Below are positions 26,622 to 34,581 of a stretch of 64,000 bases of DNA, one piece after another. The stretch is taken from the NCBI GenBank assembly GCA_019638085.1, contig JAHBUL010000012.1, forward strand, positions 1 through 64,000, given 5' to 3'. Numbering within the stretch: position 1 is the first letter of the stretch; every line of letters starts with the position of its first letter. The notes under the pieces are model-generated. The model did not search any database, had not been told where the DNA came from, and worked only from the letters and a program-made list of their open reading frames with translations. The stretch is from Flavobacteriales bacterium (lineage in GTDB: Bacteria; Bacteroidota; Bacteroidia; Flavobacteriales_F; PHOS-HE28). The position numbers and the translations under genes are program-made.

Positions 26622-27401
26622 ATGAAGAAGACTGATCGAACGTTGATCCTCGTTACCAATGACGACGGCATTTTTGCACCGGGCATCAAGACCCTTGCCG
26701 AAGAGATGAAGAATTTCGGCGACGTGCTCGTGGTAGCGCCGGACAAGCCGCAAAGCGCCATGGGGCATGCCATCACCATCCACAATTTCCTTCGCCTACG
26801 CGAGGTGGAGTTCATGGAAGGGGTGAAGGCATACAGCTGCACAGGAACACCCGTGGATTGCGTGAAGCTCGCGGTGTACCACATCATCAAGGGTCGTCCG
26901 GCCTTGTTGGTCAGCGGGATCAACCATGGCAGTAATATCAGCATCAACGTGCTGTACAGCGGTACCATGAGCGCCGCTGTTGAAGGTGCGCTGGAAGAGA
27001 TCCCAAGTATCGGATTTTCCTTGATGGACTACGATCCCGAGGCTTCTTTTGATCATACTCGCCCTGTGGTCCGTTCAGTCACCGCCAACGTGCTGAAGAA
27101 CGGTTTGGGAAAAGGTTGCTGCCTGAATGTGAACATTCCGTCAATTGCTGTCGGACCGCTCAAGGGGATCCGGGTATGCCGTCAAGCGCTCGGTCGTTGG
27201 GAAGATGCGGTGGAAACACGCAAGGATCCAGCAAGCCACGAGTACCACTGGCTCAAGGGCATGTTCACAGCCAACGACAAGGGCGAGGACACCGATGTAT
27301 GGGCCACCGACCATGGCTATGCCAGCTTGGTACCGGTGCAGTTCGATATGACGGCTCATCATGAAGTGGGCATCATCAACACCTGGGATCATGCGCTTTG
27401 A
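26622..27401 (+). CDS. surE: 5'/3'-nucleotidase SurE
   Basis: 259 residues. SurE is a metal-dependent phosphatase acting on nucleoside monophosphates and linked to survival under stress. The N-terminal metal site LVTNDDGIFAPGI (Asp14, Asp15) is intact, as are SGINHGSNISINVLYSGTMSAAVEG and, further on, FDHTRPVV and NVNIPS. It opens a compact run surE, membrane protein, lpxB in which each gene overlaps the next (11 and 22 bases), so they must be co-transcribed. Confidence 0.96.
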   Translation: MKKTDRTLILVTNDDGIFAPGIKTLAEEMKNFGDVLVVAPDKPQSAMGHAITIHNFLRLREVEFMEGVKAYSCTGTPVDCVKLAVYHIIKGRPALLVSGINHGSNISINVLYSGTMSAAVEGALEEIPSIGFSLMDYDPEASFDHTRPVVRSVTANVLKNGLGKGCCLNVNIPSIAVGPLKGIRVCRQALGRWEDAVETRKDPASHEYHWLKGMFTANDKGEDTDVWATDHGYASLVPVQFDMTAHHEVGIINTWDHAL

Positions 27402-27711
27402 TACCGTTCGATTCGGATTCCTTCTGGGGATCTTGGCTCCTGCTGTCGGACTGCTTGCTTATTCAACGTTCGCCGTCACCGTGCTGCGCCCTGAATTGGA
27501 GTTGGGCTTTCTGCTCAAGCGGATGCTCTTCGGCATCCGTGGCAACATCGCACCCACGCTCTCCCTGAGCCTGTTAGCGGACGTGGTGTTGTTCTTCGCG
27601 TTGGATCGCCGCCGGATGCTCAAGGCCATGCGCGGCGTAATTGGTGCAATGCTGGTGTATGGGGCGGTGATCGTGCTGCTCCTGCTGCTATGGGGAAGAA
27701 GCTTTATGTGA
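27391..27711 (+). CDS. Small membrane protein between surE and lpxB
   Basis: 106 residues with three hydrophobic segments (about 8-30, 54-68, 80-102) separated by basic loops (FLLKRMLFGIRGN, DRRRMLKAMR). No family recognised. The ATG overlaps the surE stop by 11 bases, and its own 3' end overlaps lpxB by 22 bases. This coupling suggests a role tied to lipid A synthesis or the inner membrane; that is inference from position only. Confidence 0.75.
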   Translation: MRFDTVRFGFLLGILAPAVGLLAYSTFAVTVLRPELELGFLLKRMLFGIRGNIAPTLSLSLLADVVLFFALDRRRMLKAMRGVIGAMLVYGAVIVLLLLLWGRSFM

Positions 27712-28814
27712 TAGCCGGAGAGGCCAGTGGCGACCTCCATGGGGGAAACCTGATCCGCGCATTGAATGATCAAGCGGGCGGGGAGGAGCTTATGGTACGG
27801 GCGTGGGGTGGTGACCAAATGCAAGCAGCCGGTGCGGAAGTGGTGAAGCACTACCGCGAACTCGCCTTCATGGGCTTCACGCAAGTCCTGTTGAACCTGC
27901 GCACGATCCTGGGCAATATCAAAGCGTGCAAGGCGGACATCCTTTCATTCAAGCCGGATGCGATCATTCTCATCGACTATCCCGGCTTCAACTTGCGGAT
28001 CGCCGACTTCGCACATGCCCAAGGCATCAAGGTGTTCTACTACATCAGTCCACAAGTTTGGGCTTGGAAGGCTGGTCGGGTGAAGACCATCAAACGTGTG
28101 GTGGACCGCATGTTCGTGATCTTGCCATTCGAAAAGGACTGGTATGCGGAGCGTGGGGTGGAAGTGGAGTTCGTGGGCCATCCCTTGCTGGATGCCATTG
28201 AACGGGAGCACCTTGAACTGAACGATCCGAACGTCAACGTTGATCCGCGTCCGGTGGTGGCATTGCTCCCCGGCAGCCGCATGCAAGAGCTCAAGCGCAT
28301 GCTCCCTGTAATGCTCTCCGTGGTGAAGCACTTTCCCGATCATCGCTTCGTGGTGGCCGGCGCGCCTTCCATACCTGAGGAAGTTTACCGCTCCTACATC
28401 GGCTCGGCACCGGTGGAACTCATCACAGGCCGCACCTATGGCCTGCTCCGGAAGGCGAAGGCAGCTTTGGTCACCAGTGGCACGGCTACCTTGGAGACCG
28501 CCCTGATCGGAACGCCCGAAGCGGTGTGCTACGGTGGGGGCGCGGTGAATGTCTGGCTTGCCAAACGCTTCATCAAGGTCCCGTTCATATCCCTTGTCAA
28601 CTTGATCATGGGGCGCGAGGTGGTGCGGGAGCTCATCCAAGACAAGCTGGAACCCAAGGAACTTCGCAAGGAACTGGACCGATTACTGAACGATACCGCC
28701 TATCGCGAGCGGATGAAAGCTGACCTACGTGAACTCCGCGTGAAGCTGGGTGGCCCCGGCGCTTCCGCACATGTGGCCGATCAGGTGTGGAAAAGTCTGC
28801 ACGAACAGCCATAG
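27690..28814 (+). CDS. lpxB: Lipid-A-disaccharide synthase
   Basis: 374 residues. LpxB (glycosyltransferase family 19) joins UDP-2,3-diacylglucosamine and lipid X to give the lipid A disaccharide at the inner membrane. Motifs: IAGEASGDLHGGNL, DYPGFNLRIADFA, YYISPQVWAWKAGRVKTI, VGHPLLD, LLPGSRMQELKRMLP and VTSGTATLETALIGTPEAVCYG. Normal length. It starts inside the preceding membrane-protein gene and ends 33 bases before the SpoIID/LytB gene. Confidence 0.96.
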   Translation: MGKKLYVIAGEASGDLHGGNLIRALNDQAGGEELMVRAWGGDQMQAAGAEVVKHYRELAFMGFTQVLLNLRTILGNIKACKADILSFKPDAIILIDYPGFNLRIADFAHAQGIKVFYYISPQVWAWKAGRVKTIKRVVDRMFVILPFEKDWYAERGVEVEFVGHPLLDAIEREHLELNDPNVNVDPRPVVALLPGSRMQELKRMLPVMLSVVKHFPDHRFVVAGAPSIPEEVYRSYIGSAPVELITGRTYGLLRKAKAALVTSGTATLETALIGTPEAVCYGGGAVNVWLAKRFIKVPFISLVNLIMGREVVRELIQDKLEPKELRKELDRLLNDTAYRERMKADLRELRVKLGGPGASAHVADQVWKSLHEQP

Positions 28815-28832
28815 GCGGGCTGCCTAAGCCGG

Positions 28833-28840
28833 TAGATTCG
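28833..28840 (+). promoter_or_regulatory. Probable -7 box (TAGATTCG)
   Basis: TAnnTTYG followed by CGGCGC, 7 bases before the SpoIID/LytB ATG at 28848. A leaderless transcript is predicted. Confidence 0.4.
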
Positions 28841-28847
28841 CGGCGCA

Positions 28848-30014
28848 ATGCAACGTAACCTCCTTCTTTTCACCATCCTTTTGTGCTCGTCCATGGCATC
28901 CGGCCAGTATGCGGATGTACGGGTGGGCCTTCTGTGGGAAACCCCCACGCGCCAAGTGATGGTGATGGGCGATGGTGGTCCGTTGACCATCTGGGTGGAT
29001 GGAAAGAAGGCCGCCGAGTTGTCCTCCTCGGATGGATTGGTGCTGAAGTACACCGATGCCGGAATTCATGCAAGATCCTTGCTGCTGGACCTTACGGCGA
29101 AGAAGACCATCACTTTCCGTTCGCCGGTGGGAAGAGGCTTCCGCCTCCGCAACATGGCACCCAAGACCGCCGAGCGCGCCTATCCCGGTTCCTTGGAGTT
29201 GAGCAAGGCCGGCGGCAATTTGAAGATGGTGGCCACCGTACCGCTGGAAGAGTACGTGGGGGGTGTGGTGCAGGCCGAGGCTGGGAAGGGGCATTGGTTG
29301 GAGTACTACAAGCTGCAATCGGTGAGCTGTCGCACATATGCATTGGCCAATAAGCGCCGCCATGCGGGGGAAGGTTTTGAGGTCTGCGATGCAACGCACT
29401 GCCAAGTATTCCACGGTCGCAACAAACAGGACAGCATCCGTCTGGCCGTGGCACTCACACGGGATCTGGTGGTGGTTGATTCCGACATCCGCCTGATCCA
29501 CGCCACCTTCCACAGCAACTGCGGCGGGGAGACCATGAATGCAGAGGACGTGTGGAGCAAGAGCGAACCGTACCTGATAAGCACCATCGATACCTTCTGC
29601 CTGCACGAGCCGCATTCAGTATGGACCAAGTCCGTACCGCGCACCAAGTGGCTCAACTACTTGCGCAAGGAATACGGGGTGAACACCGATGACAGCAATA
29701 TCGTGGCCAGCGTTACCGAGCACGTGCCGGAATGCCGGGAAATATTCTTGGCGAACATCAGCCCGGAGGTTTCGCTAACGCGCTTGCGTCGGGATTTTCA
29801 CCTCCGCTCCGCATACTTCAGTATCCATCCGGAAGGCGATATGGTGGTGTTGAATGGCAGGGGCTTTGGCCACGGAGTCGGCCTCTGCCAGGAAGGGGCC
29901 ATGCACATGGCACGAGGTGGGTACACCTACACGGACATCCTGCACCACTACTTTGCCAATGTCCACTTGGTGAAGCTCCAGAACCTGGATTTCTTCCGGG
30001 ATGATGGCCTGTGA
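28848..30014 (+). CDS. SpoIID/LytB domain protein
   Basis: 388 residues with a signal peptide (MQRNLLLFTILLCSSMASGQ). The SpoIID core is recognisable: PLEEYVGGVVQAEAGKGH with the catalytic-type Glu, LQSVSCRTYALANKRRH, CDATHCQVFHG and the C-terminal GRGFGHGVGLCQEGAMHMA. In SpoIID this fold cleaves glycan strands lacking stem peptides. In non-sporulating Bacteroidota the protein is presumed to act on periplasmic peptidoglycan. Cysteines in CDATHC and NCGGE are retained. It is convergent with the following beta-barrel gene (13-base gap). Confidence 0.9.
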   Translation: MQRNLLLFTILLCSSMASGQYADVRVGLLWETPTRQVMVMGDGGPLTIWVDGKKAAELSSSDGLVLKYTDAGIHARSLLLDLTAKKTITFRSPVGRGFRLRNMAPKTAERAYPGSLELSKAGGNLKMVATVPLEEYVGGVVQAEAGKGHWLEYYKLQSVSCRTYALANKRRHAGEGFEVCDATHCQVFHGRNKQDSIRLAVALTRDLVVVDSDIRLIHATFHSNCGGETMNAEDVWSKSEPYLISTIDTFCLHEPHSVWTKSVPRTKWLNYLRKEYGVNTDDSNIVASVTEHVPECREIFLANISPEVSLTRLRRDFHLRSAYFSIHPEGDMVVLNGRGFGHGVGLCQEGAMHMARGGYTYTDILHHYFANVHLVKLQNLDFFRDDGL

Positions 30015-30027
30015 TACCAAGCCGCGC

Positions 30028-30687
30028 TCAGTCCTGCGCCTCCTTATCGAGCCGCTTCTGTTCCTTTTCCGCTTGGGTGGCAAAACGCCACGCCACTTGG
30101 ACTGAATACACCACGTTATGCGAACGCACGACCGGTTGGAACGTGTTCAAGCTGCTCTGTCCGCGAAGCTCCCACATCCAGTGCCCGATCTCGTGGCCGA
30201 GCCCCAGGGCCGCACTGAATTGGCTCCGGTTCGTTCCTTCCGCACTGAAGGTGCCATTACTGACCAGTTGCCCATATTCGAAATTCTTGACCCTTCCACC
30301 TAAGTAATAACCATACATCAGGCCGCCACTGATGAACAATCCTTGTGGGTCCGGGTTCGTGCTCACCTTCACCAGTATCGGCATTTCCAGGTAGTTCAGG
30401 GTGATCGATGTCCGGGTTTTGTACTGACTGTTCACGGTTAAGCTTCCCTTGGTGATATACATCGGCTCGATCAGTAGGCTCACCTGTGAGGTTACAGGTG
30501 CTTCAAAGCTCCAGCCCATGATTGGGCCCACCTTTGGTAAACCGCTCCACGCCAAGAACTGCCCCGCAGTTTGAGTGGAGATACCCAGACCGATCTTCGG
30601 ACCGTTACGGGATTCCTGGGCGGCAACCGTCAGCGGTAGCAAAAGGAGAGCGATCAAATTCGCTCTGAAAGGAAGGCAGGATCTCAT
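30028..30687 (-). CDS. Outer-membrane beta-barrel protein (PorT-like domain)
   Basis: 219 residues from the ATG at 30687. The signal peptide (ANLIALLLLPLTVAAQ) is followed by alternating amphipathic strands (GLGISTQTAGQF, MGWSFEAPVTSQVSLLIEPMY, TSITLNYLEMPILVKVS, GLFISGGLMYGYYLGG, FSAALGLGHEIGHWMWELRG). This is the outer-membrane beta-barrel pattern common in Bacteroidota. The mature protein ends in a charged tail (EKEQKRLDKEAQD), so the barrel is not terminal. A longer frame from 30747 would put 20 residues before the signal peptide and is rejected. A CATCTTCG box lies upstream (30706-30713). Confidence 0.8.
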   Translation of the reverse strand: MRSCLPFRANLIALLLLPLTVAAQESRNGPKIGLGISTQTAGQFLAWSGLPKVGPIMGWSFEAPVTSQVSLLIEPMYITKGSLTVNSQYKTRTSITLNYLEMPILVKVSTNPDPQGLFISGGLMYGYYLGGRVKNFEYGQLVSNGTFSAEGTNRSQFSAALGLGHEIGHWMWELRGQSSLNTFQPVVRSHNVVYSVQVAWRFATQAEKEQKRLDKEAQD

Positions 30688-30880
30688 CTTGGTCCAAGGA
30701 AAGGACGAAGATGCAACACGGGGCGAGAAAGCCATGCCAATTGACAATGATCTGCATTTGAAGCATCTGTCAGCATGATCATTTCTTGGCGCATATCGAT
30801 GTTCGTCGATGAAAATTCGTCATTCGTCTTGACATCGGTGGTGTTCGACCCCCATCTTGCGGCGCTCAATCCAAAGAAAC

Positions 30881-31054
30881 ATGTGGCCCGTACTGACCGT
30901 CACCCTCCTGCTCCAGCTCACCGACGAAGAGCAACTATTCGCCCAACAGAAGCTACCTGTGATACAGCCACAAGTGGAAGAGCAGGTTGCGCCGGCCACG
31001 GTTCCCGAGGAGACTTGCGCCCAATGGCCCGAGGCGGCCACGGTCGACTGCTGA
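30881..31054 (+). CDS. Possible small exported protein
   Basis: 57 codons. A hydrophobic start (MWPVLTVTLLLQLTDEEQLFAQQ) resembles a signal peptide, then a short Pro/Val/Glu-rich tail with two cysteines. The region 30748-31157 between the beta-barrel and peptidase genes holds nothing else recognisable except short TTCGTC words near 30805-30832. No homologue is recognised and coding status is doubtful. Confidence 0.3.
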   Translation: MWPVLTVTLLLQLTDEEQLFAQQKLPVIQPQVEEQVAPATVPEETCAQWPEAATVDC

Positions 31055-31146
31055 ACATAATGGACCGGCGACGTTGGTTGCCGGCACTTCGGAAGCCCTG
31101 ACGCTCCTTGCTGCGTTGGGGTTTCCTCATTTTCGGGGGAGCGCGC

Positions 31147-31154
31147 CATCTTTG
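31147..31154 (+). promoter_or_regulatory. Probable -7 box (CATCTTTG)
   Basis: Near-consensus -7 element followed by CGC, ending 3 bases before the peptidase ATG at 31158; predicts a leaderless mRNA. Confidence 0.4.
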
Positions 31155-31157
31155 CGC

Positions 31158-32885
31158 ATGCCCATTTCCTATCGTCTGCCTCTGTTCATTACCGCAGTGC
31201 TGCTCGGTGTGGCCACCCAAGCACAATTGACATTTGAGGGCAATGCGTCGGTTACATGGCAGGAGGCTGTTTCGCGCTTTCAGCGCATGGATTCGCTGTA
31301 CCGCGGAGCCAAGCTCGAAGTGATCGCCAAGGATGATGGTGGCCAGCCCATTCATCTTTTTATCCTCAGTGACGGCAGCGGTTTCACACCGGACAGCATC
31401 CGCGCGGCAGCAAAGAACATCCTTTGGATCACCAACGCGATCCACCCGGGAGAGCCGGACGGCATCGATGCCAGCCTGATGCTGGCCCAAACCCTGTTGG
31501 ATAGTGATCAGCTGATGGGCTTGTTGGTGAATACAGCCGTATGCATTGTACCGGTATACAATGTGAGCGGTGCCTTGAACAGGGGTAGCTACAGCCGTGC
31601 AAACCAGAACGGACCGCTGGAATACGGCTTCCGCGGGAATGCCCGGAACTTGGACCTCAACCGCGATTTCATGAAAATGGACTCGAAGAATGCCCGTTCT
31701 CTCGTAAGCGCACTCTCGCGCTGGGATCCGGATGTCTACTTCGAGACGCACGTAAGCGATGGCGCGGACCACCAGTACATCATGGCATTGTTGGCTACAC
31801 AGAAGGATAAGCTTGCTCCCTCATTGGCGAAGTTCATGACCCAAGTGCTGGTGCCGGAACAATACCAATGGATGGGGGAGAAGGGCCTGTTGATGTGCCC
31901 TTATTTCGAGACAGGAGGGAAGGCTCCGGAGCAGGGATTGCGCGGATTCTACGACAGCCCCCGCTACAGCACAGGCTACAATGCGCTGTTCGACCGCATC
32001 GGGATCGTCAGTGAAAGCCATGTGTTGAAACCATACGCGGAACGTGTGAACGCCACGTATCAACTGCTTTTGGGTACACTGGCTGCAATGGACCGGCATC
32101 CTAAAGAACTTCAGGAGGCACGCGTAGCTGCCAAGGAACATACACGCACACAAACATCCTTAAGGATGAATTGGCGTTTGGACTCCACGGTGGTGGACAG
32201 TATTCCATGGAAGGGGTACACTGCCCGCAGGGATACCAGCAGCGTCACAGGTCTTCTCCGGCTCCGCTATGATCACGATGCCCCCACGGATACTCGCGTT
32301 CCTTGGCGGGATACCTACCGGCCATCGCTCACCGGCACCAAGCCCAAGGCTTACATCGTTCCCCAGCAGTGGCACGAGGCGATCGACCGGTTGCGCCTGA
32401 ACGGCGTGGAAATGAGAATGCTGGCGAAGGACACCGTGTTGCTTGTGGAACAGGACAGCATTGGCGAATTCAATACGGTGCCCATGGCCTACGAGGGCCA
32501 TTACCTGCACAAGAACATCGAAGCGACACGGCAGTTGAAGAAGGTGCCCGTGCATGCGGGGGATGTGCTCATTCCCATGGGCCGCACTACGGACCGCTAC
32601 GTGATCGAAGCACTGGAAAGCCGTGCCGAAGATGGCTTTTTCGCATGGAATTTCTTCGATGCGATCCTGCAGCAAAAGGAGTGGTTCGATGGCTACGTGT
32701 TCGAGGATCTCGCCGCACGATTATTGGCGCATGATCCCGGATTGATGGCTGCATTTGAAGAGAAACGTGCCAACGACCCCCTGTTCGCAAAAGATGCTGA
32801 CGCACAACTTATCTGGGTTTACCGGCGCTCCCCATGGATGGAGCCCACTTGGCGGAAGCATCCTGTACTTCGTGTGGTGGAATGA
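31158..32885 (+). CDS. M14 family zinc carboxypeptidase
   Basis: 575 residues with a signal peptide (LPLFITAVLLGVATQAQ). The M14 zinc site is visible: HPGEPDG (His and Glu ligands near residue 95), the RNLDLNRDF substrate-binding Arg/Asn motif, and the third ligand in FETHVSDGADHQ. A catalytic Glu is likely in GIVSESHVLKPYAERV. The C-terminal third is a separate beta-rich domain found in large exported M14 peptidases. It probably removes C-terminal residues from peptides outside the inner membrane. The ATG at 31158 is chosen: the longer frame has no signal peptide at its start and overlaps the candidate small gene. Confidence 0.9.
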   Translation: MPISYRLPLFITAVLLGVATQAQLTFEGNASVTWQEAVSRFQRMDSLYRGAKLEVIAKDDGGQPIHLFILSDGSGFTPDSIRAAAKNILWITNAIHPGEPDGIDASLMLAQTLLDSDQLMGLLVNTAVCIVPVYNVSGALNRGSYSRANQNGPLEYGFRGNARNLDLNRDFMKMDSKNARSLVSALSRWDPDVYFETHVSDGADHQYIMALLATQKDKLAPSLAKFMTQVLVPEQYQWMGEKGLLMCPYFETGGKAPEQGLRGFYDSPRYSTGYNALFDRIGIVSESHVLKPYAERVNATYQLLLGTLAAMDRHPKELQEARVAAKEHTRTQTSLRMNWRLDSTVVDSIPWKGYTARRDTSSVTGLLRLRYDHDAPTDTRVPWRDTYRPSLTGTKPKAYIVPQQWHEAIDRLRLNGVEMRMLAKDTVLLVEQDSIGEFNTVPMAYEGHYLHKNIEATRQLKKVPVHAGDVLIPMGRTTDRYVIEALESRAEDGFFAWNFFDAILQQKEWFDGYVFEDLAARLLAHDPGLMAAFEEKRANDPLFAKDADAQLIWVYRRSPWMEPTWRKHPVLRVVE

Positions 32886-32921
32886 TCACGGCACGTATTA
32901 TTGCGGAATAACAAAGCGTTC

Positions 32922-33458
32922 ATGGAACTCTACGACATCGGCATCGGCGCACGTGTGAAGCACCCATCGTTGGGCTTGGGAGTGGTCTACAATATCGACC
33001 CAAGCTCCATTCACATCTTCTTCCGCGAGCACGGCGAGAAGCCCATCGCCCGTTCTTTCGAGGACCTGGTGGTGATCGCTCCCGGCGTGGAGGTGGAACC
33101 GCCGGAACTCGACATTGAAAGCGTGAAGGACGCACTGCGCGAAGTGCTTGACGAGGACAACAGCCTGAAGAAACCGGTGCCTCTGGCGCGTCGCTGGCAG
33201 AAGGGTATGCTGGAAATGAAGTCCGCCGATCCCAGCCTGAAAAGCAAGGAGGTCCCCATCGAGGATTTCTTCCACAAGATCGTGATGATGCGCGACCGTT
33301 TCCGTGTGCTGGAACAGCGGATCAACTCCCACACAGGCCTGAGCGATCAGGATAAAGTGGAGTTGCAGCAGTACATCACCCGATGCTATGGCAGCCTCAC
33401 CACCTTCAATATTCTCTTCGAGGACAAAGAGGACCACTTTGTGGGACAGAAGGGATAG
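32922..33458 (+). CDS. Unknown protein with Tudor-like N-terminus
   Basis: 178 residues, cytoplasmic (no signal or membrane segment). The first 45 residues (IGARVKHPSLGLGVVYNID, then IHIFFREHGEKPIARSF) resemble the small SH3/Tudor-like beta barrel at the end of UvrD-type helicases. The rest is charged and helical (about 65-170), with IEDFFHKIVMMRDRFRVLEQRI and a long amphipathic helix. I do not recognise a named family. The ATG at 32922 is preferred over a TTG 21 bases upstream. It follows the peptidase by 36 bases and could be co-transcribed. Confidence 0.65.
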   Translation: MELYDIGIGARVKHPSLGLGVVYNIDPSSIHIFFREHGEKPIARSFEDLVVIAPGVEVEPPELDIESVKDALREVLDEDNSLKKPVPLARRWQKGMLEMKSADPSLKSKEVPIEDFFHKIVMMRDRFRVLEQRINSHTGLSDQDKVELQQYITRCYGSLTTFNILFEDKEDHFVGQKG

Positions 33459-33488
33459 GGTAGTGGGAACTTAATGTAGGTTACCGAG

Positions 33489-33656
33489 TTGGAAAATGGT
33501 ACGGGTTACGAGTTGCTCCCGGCACAACCCGCAACCCGCAACCCGTGAACCCGTCAACCCGCAACCGGTCAACCCGTCAACCCGCAACCGGTAAACTCGT
33601 CAACCCGCAACCGGTCAACTCGTAACCCGCAACCGGTCAACTCGCCAACCCGCAAC
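33489..33656. repeat. Short-word tandem array (AACCCGCAACCGGTCAAC-type)
   Basis: About seven degenerate copies of a 20-25 base unit built from AACCCGCAACCGGT and CAACCCGT/CAACTCGT. The first unit (ACGGGTTACGAGTTG, about 33502-33516) is in the inverted orientation relative to the rest. It is non-coding and lies directly upstream of the promoter at 33659. Units abut without spacers. Confidence 0.75.
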
Positions 33657-33658
33657 AT

Positions 33659-33689
33659 TTTGCATTCCCACAGGATCGCATTACCTTCG
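33659..33689 (+). promoter_or_regulatory. Bacteroidota-type promoter (TTTG, 19 nt, TACCTTCG)
   Basis: TTTG at 33659-33662 and TACCTTCG at 33682-33689 with exactly 19 bases between them, the canonical -33/-7 arrangement. It lies about 280 bases upstream of queE and reads into the structured non-coding element. Confidence 0.65.
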
Positions 33690-33694
33690 ACCCA

Positions 33695-33925
33695 CTGACA
33701 CGTTCTTTCTCAGCCGTGCGCTGATCAACAGACAGCCCACATAGGCCATAGGTTCTCAAAACCAACATTTCTACCTCAGGGAGGGAAGATCCAAAGGGCA
33801 AGGGCGGGCCTCGCCACCTTCGGGTGGTATCCTTCGGGAACGTCGAGGATTACCGACCCCTTTCTGTCCCCCCCGCTCATGTGATCCATGGGTTTTTTGA
33901 ACTCGGTCCTGTGTGGGCTTTTTTT
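33695..33925 (+). ncRNA. Candidate structured non-coding RNA with intrinsic terminator
   Basis: Helices found by eye: UCAGC/GCUGA 33710-33714 with 33720-33724; an 11-bp closing helix 33735-33745 with 33908-33918 (one G-U); 33752-33763 with 33891-33902 (10 of 12 pairs); 33779-33786 with 33867-33874 (7 of 8); 33793-33798 with 33858-33863; 33809-33813 with 33844-33848. Two apical hairpins close with C(UUCG)G tetraloops (33814-33827 and 33830-33839). The closing helix runs straight into seven U (33919-33925), as in an intrinsic terminator. No convincing reading frame crosses it. tmRNA, RNase P RNA and SRP RNA signatures are absent. A multi-copy palindromic repeat is the main alternative. Confidence 0.55.
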
Positions 33926-33969
33926 GTCCTCCCGTGGACCAACCTTCCCCCGCTACATCCCTTCGTGCA

Positions 33970-34581
33970 ATGACTGCTGATGGCCAACATCTGCCTGTGA
34001 TGGAGAGCTTCCATACGCTGCAAGGCGAGGGTGCTTTCACAGGACAGGCTGCTTACTTCATCCGCTTGGCGGGTTGCGATGTGGGCTGCACTTGGTGTGA
34101 TGTGAAGGACAGTTGGGATGCCTCCAAGCATCCGGTCCATTCCGTGGAGCAGATCGTGGAGGATGCCTCGCGCCATCCGGCCCGCATAGCCGTGGTCACA
34201 GGAGGTGAACCCTTGCTCTACAATTTGCTTCCACTTACAACCGCCTTGCGCAAGGCTGGTTTTCGTACACATATCGAAACAAGTGGCTCATCGCCGCTCA
34301 GCGGTGAGTGGCATCATATATGCTTCAGTCCTAAAAAATTCAAGGCGCCCGTTTCAGGCTTTCATGCACTGGCCGATGAATTGAAAGTGGTGGTATTCAA
34401 CAAGCACGATCTGCAATGGGCCGAAGGACATGCGTCACTTACGCGCCCCGAGTGCGCAGTATACCTACAACCGGAATGGAGCAAACGCGATACGATGATG
34501 CCCTTGGTGGTGAACCATGTGTTGGAGCATCCGCGTTGGCGGGTCTCCTTGCAGACGCACAAATACATGAACATTCCCTGA
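33970..34581 (+). CDS. queE: 7-carboxy-7-deazaguanine synthase
   Basis: 203 residues. This radical SAM enzyme converts 6-carboxytetrahydropterin to 7-carboxy-7-deazaguanine in queuosine and preQ0 synthesis. Motifs: FHTLQGEGAFTGQAAYFIRL and the compact cluster motif Cys36-x3-Cys40-x2-Cys43 (CDVGCTWCD), then VVTGGEPLLYN and IETSGSSPL. The ATG at 33970 is used; a GTG at 33913 lies within the stretch leading into the RNA terminator and is unlikely. No queC, queD or queF is adjacent. The stop overlaps the next ATG (TGATG). Confidence 0.93.
   Translation: MTADGQHLPVMESFHTLQGEGAFTGQAAYFIRLAGCDVGCTWCDVKDSWDASKHPVHSVEQIVEDASRHPARIAVVTGGEPLLYNLLPLTTALRKAGFRTHIETSGSSPLSGEWHHICFSPKKFKAPVSGFHALADELKVVVFNKHDLQWAEGHASLTRPECAVYLQPEWSKRDTMMPLVVNHVLEHPRWRVSLQTHKYMNIP

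Noticed and set aside
30987-31157. N-terminal extension of the M14 peptidase
   Set aside because: The signal peptide begins at 31158, directly after a promoter-like box; the extension is Arg/Pro-rich and unlike a leader.
33489-33656. CRISPR array
   Set aside because: Units abut each other and drift in sequence; there are no unique spacers of constant length and no cas genes.
33695-33925. tmRNA, RNase P RNA or SRP RNA
   Set aside because: The tmRNA GGTTTCGAC end, the RNase P GAGGAAAGTCC core and the SRP GGAAG/AGCAG loop motifs are absent on both strands.
33695-33969. preQ1 riboswitch controlling queE
   Set aside because: The structured stretch is about 190 nt with a closing helix and terminator of its own, far larger than preQ1 aptamers, and no aptamer pattern was recognised next to the queE start.
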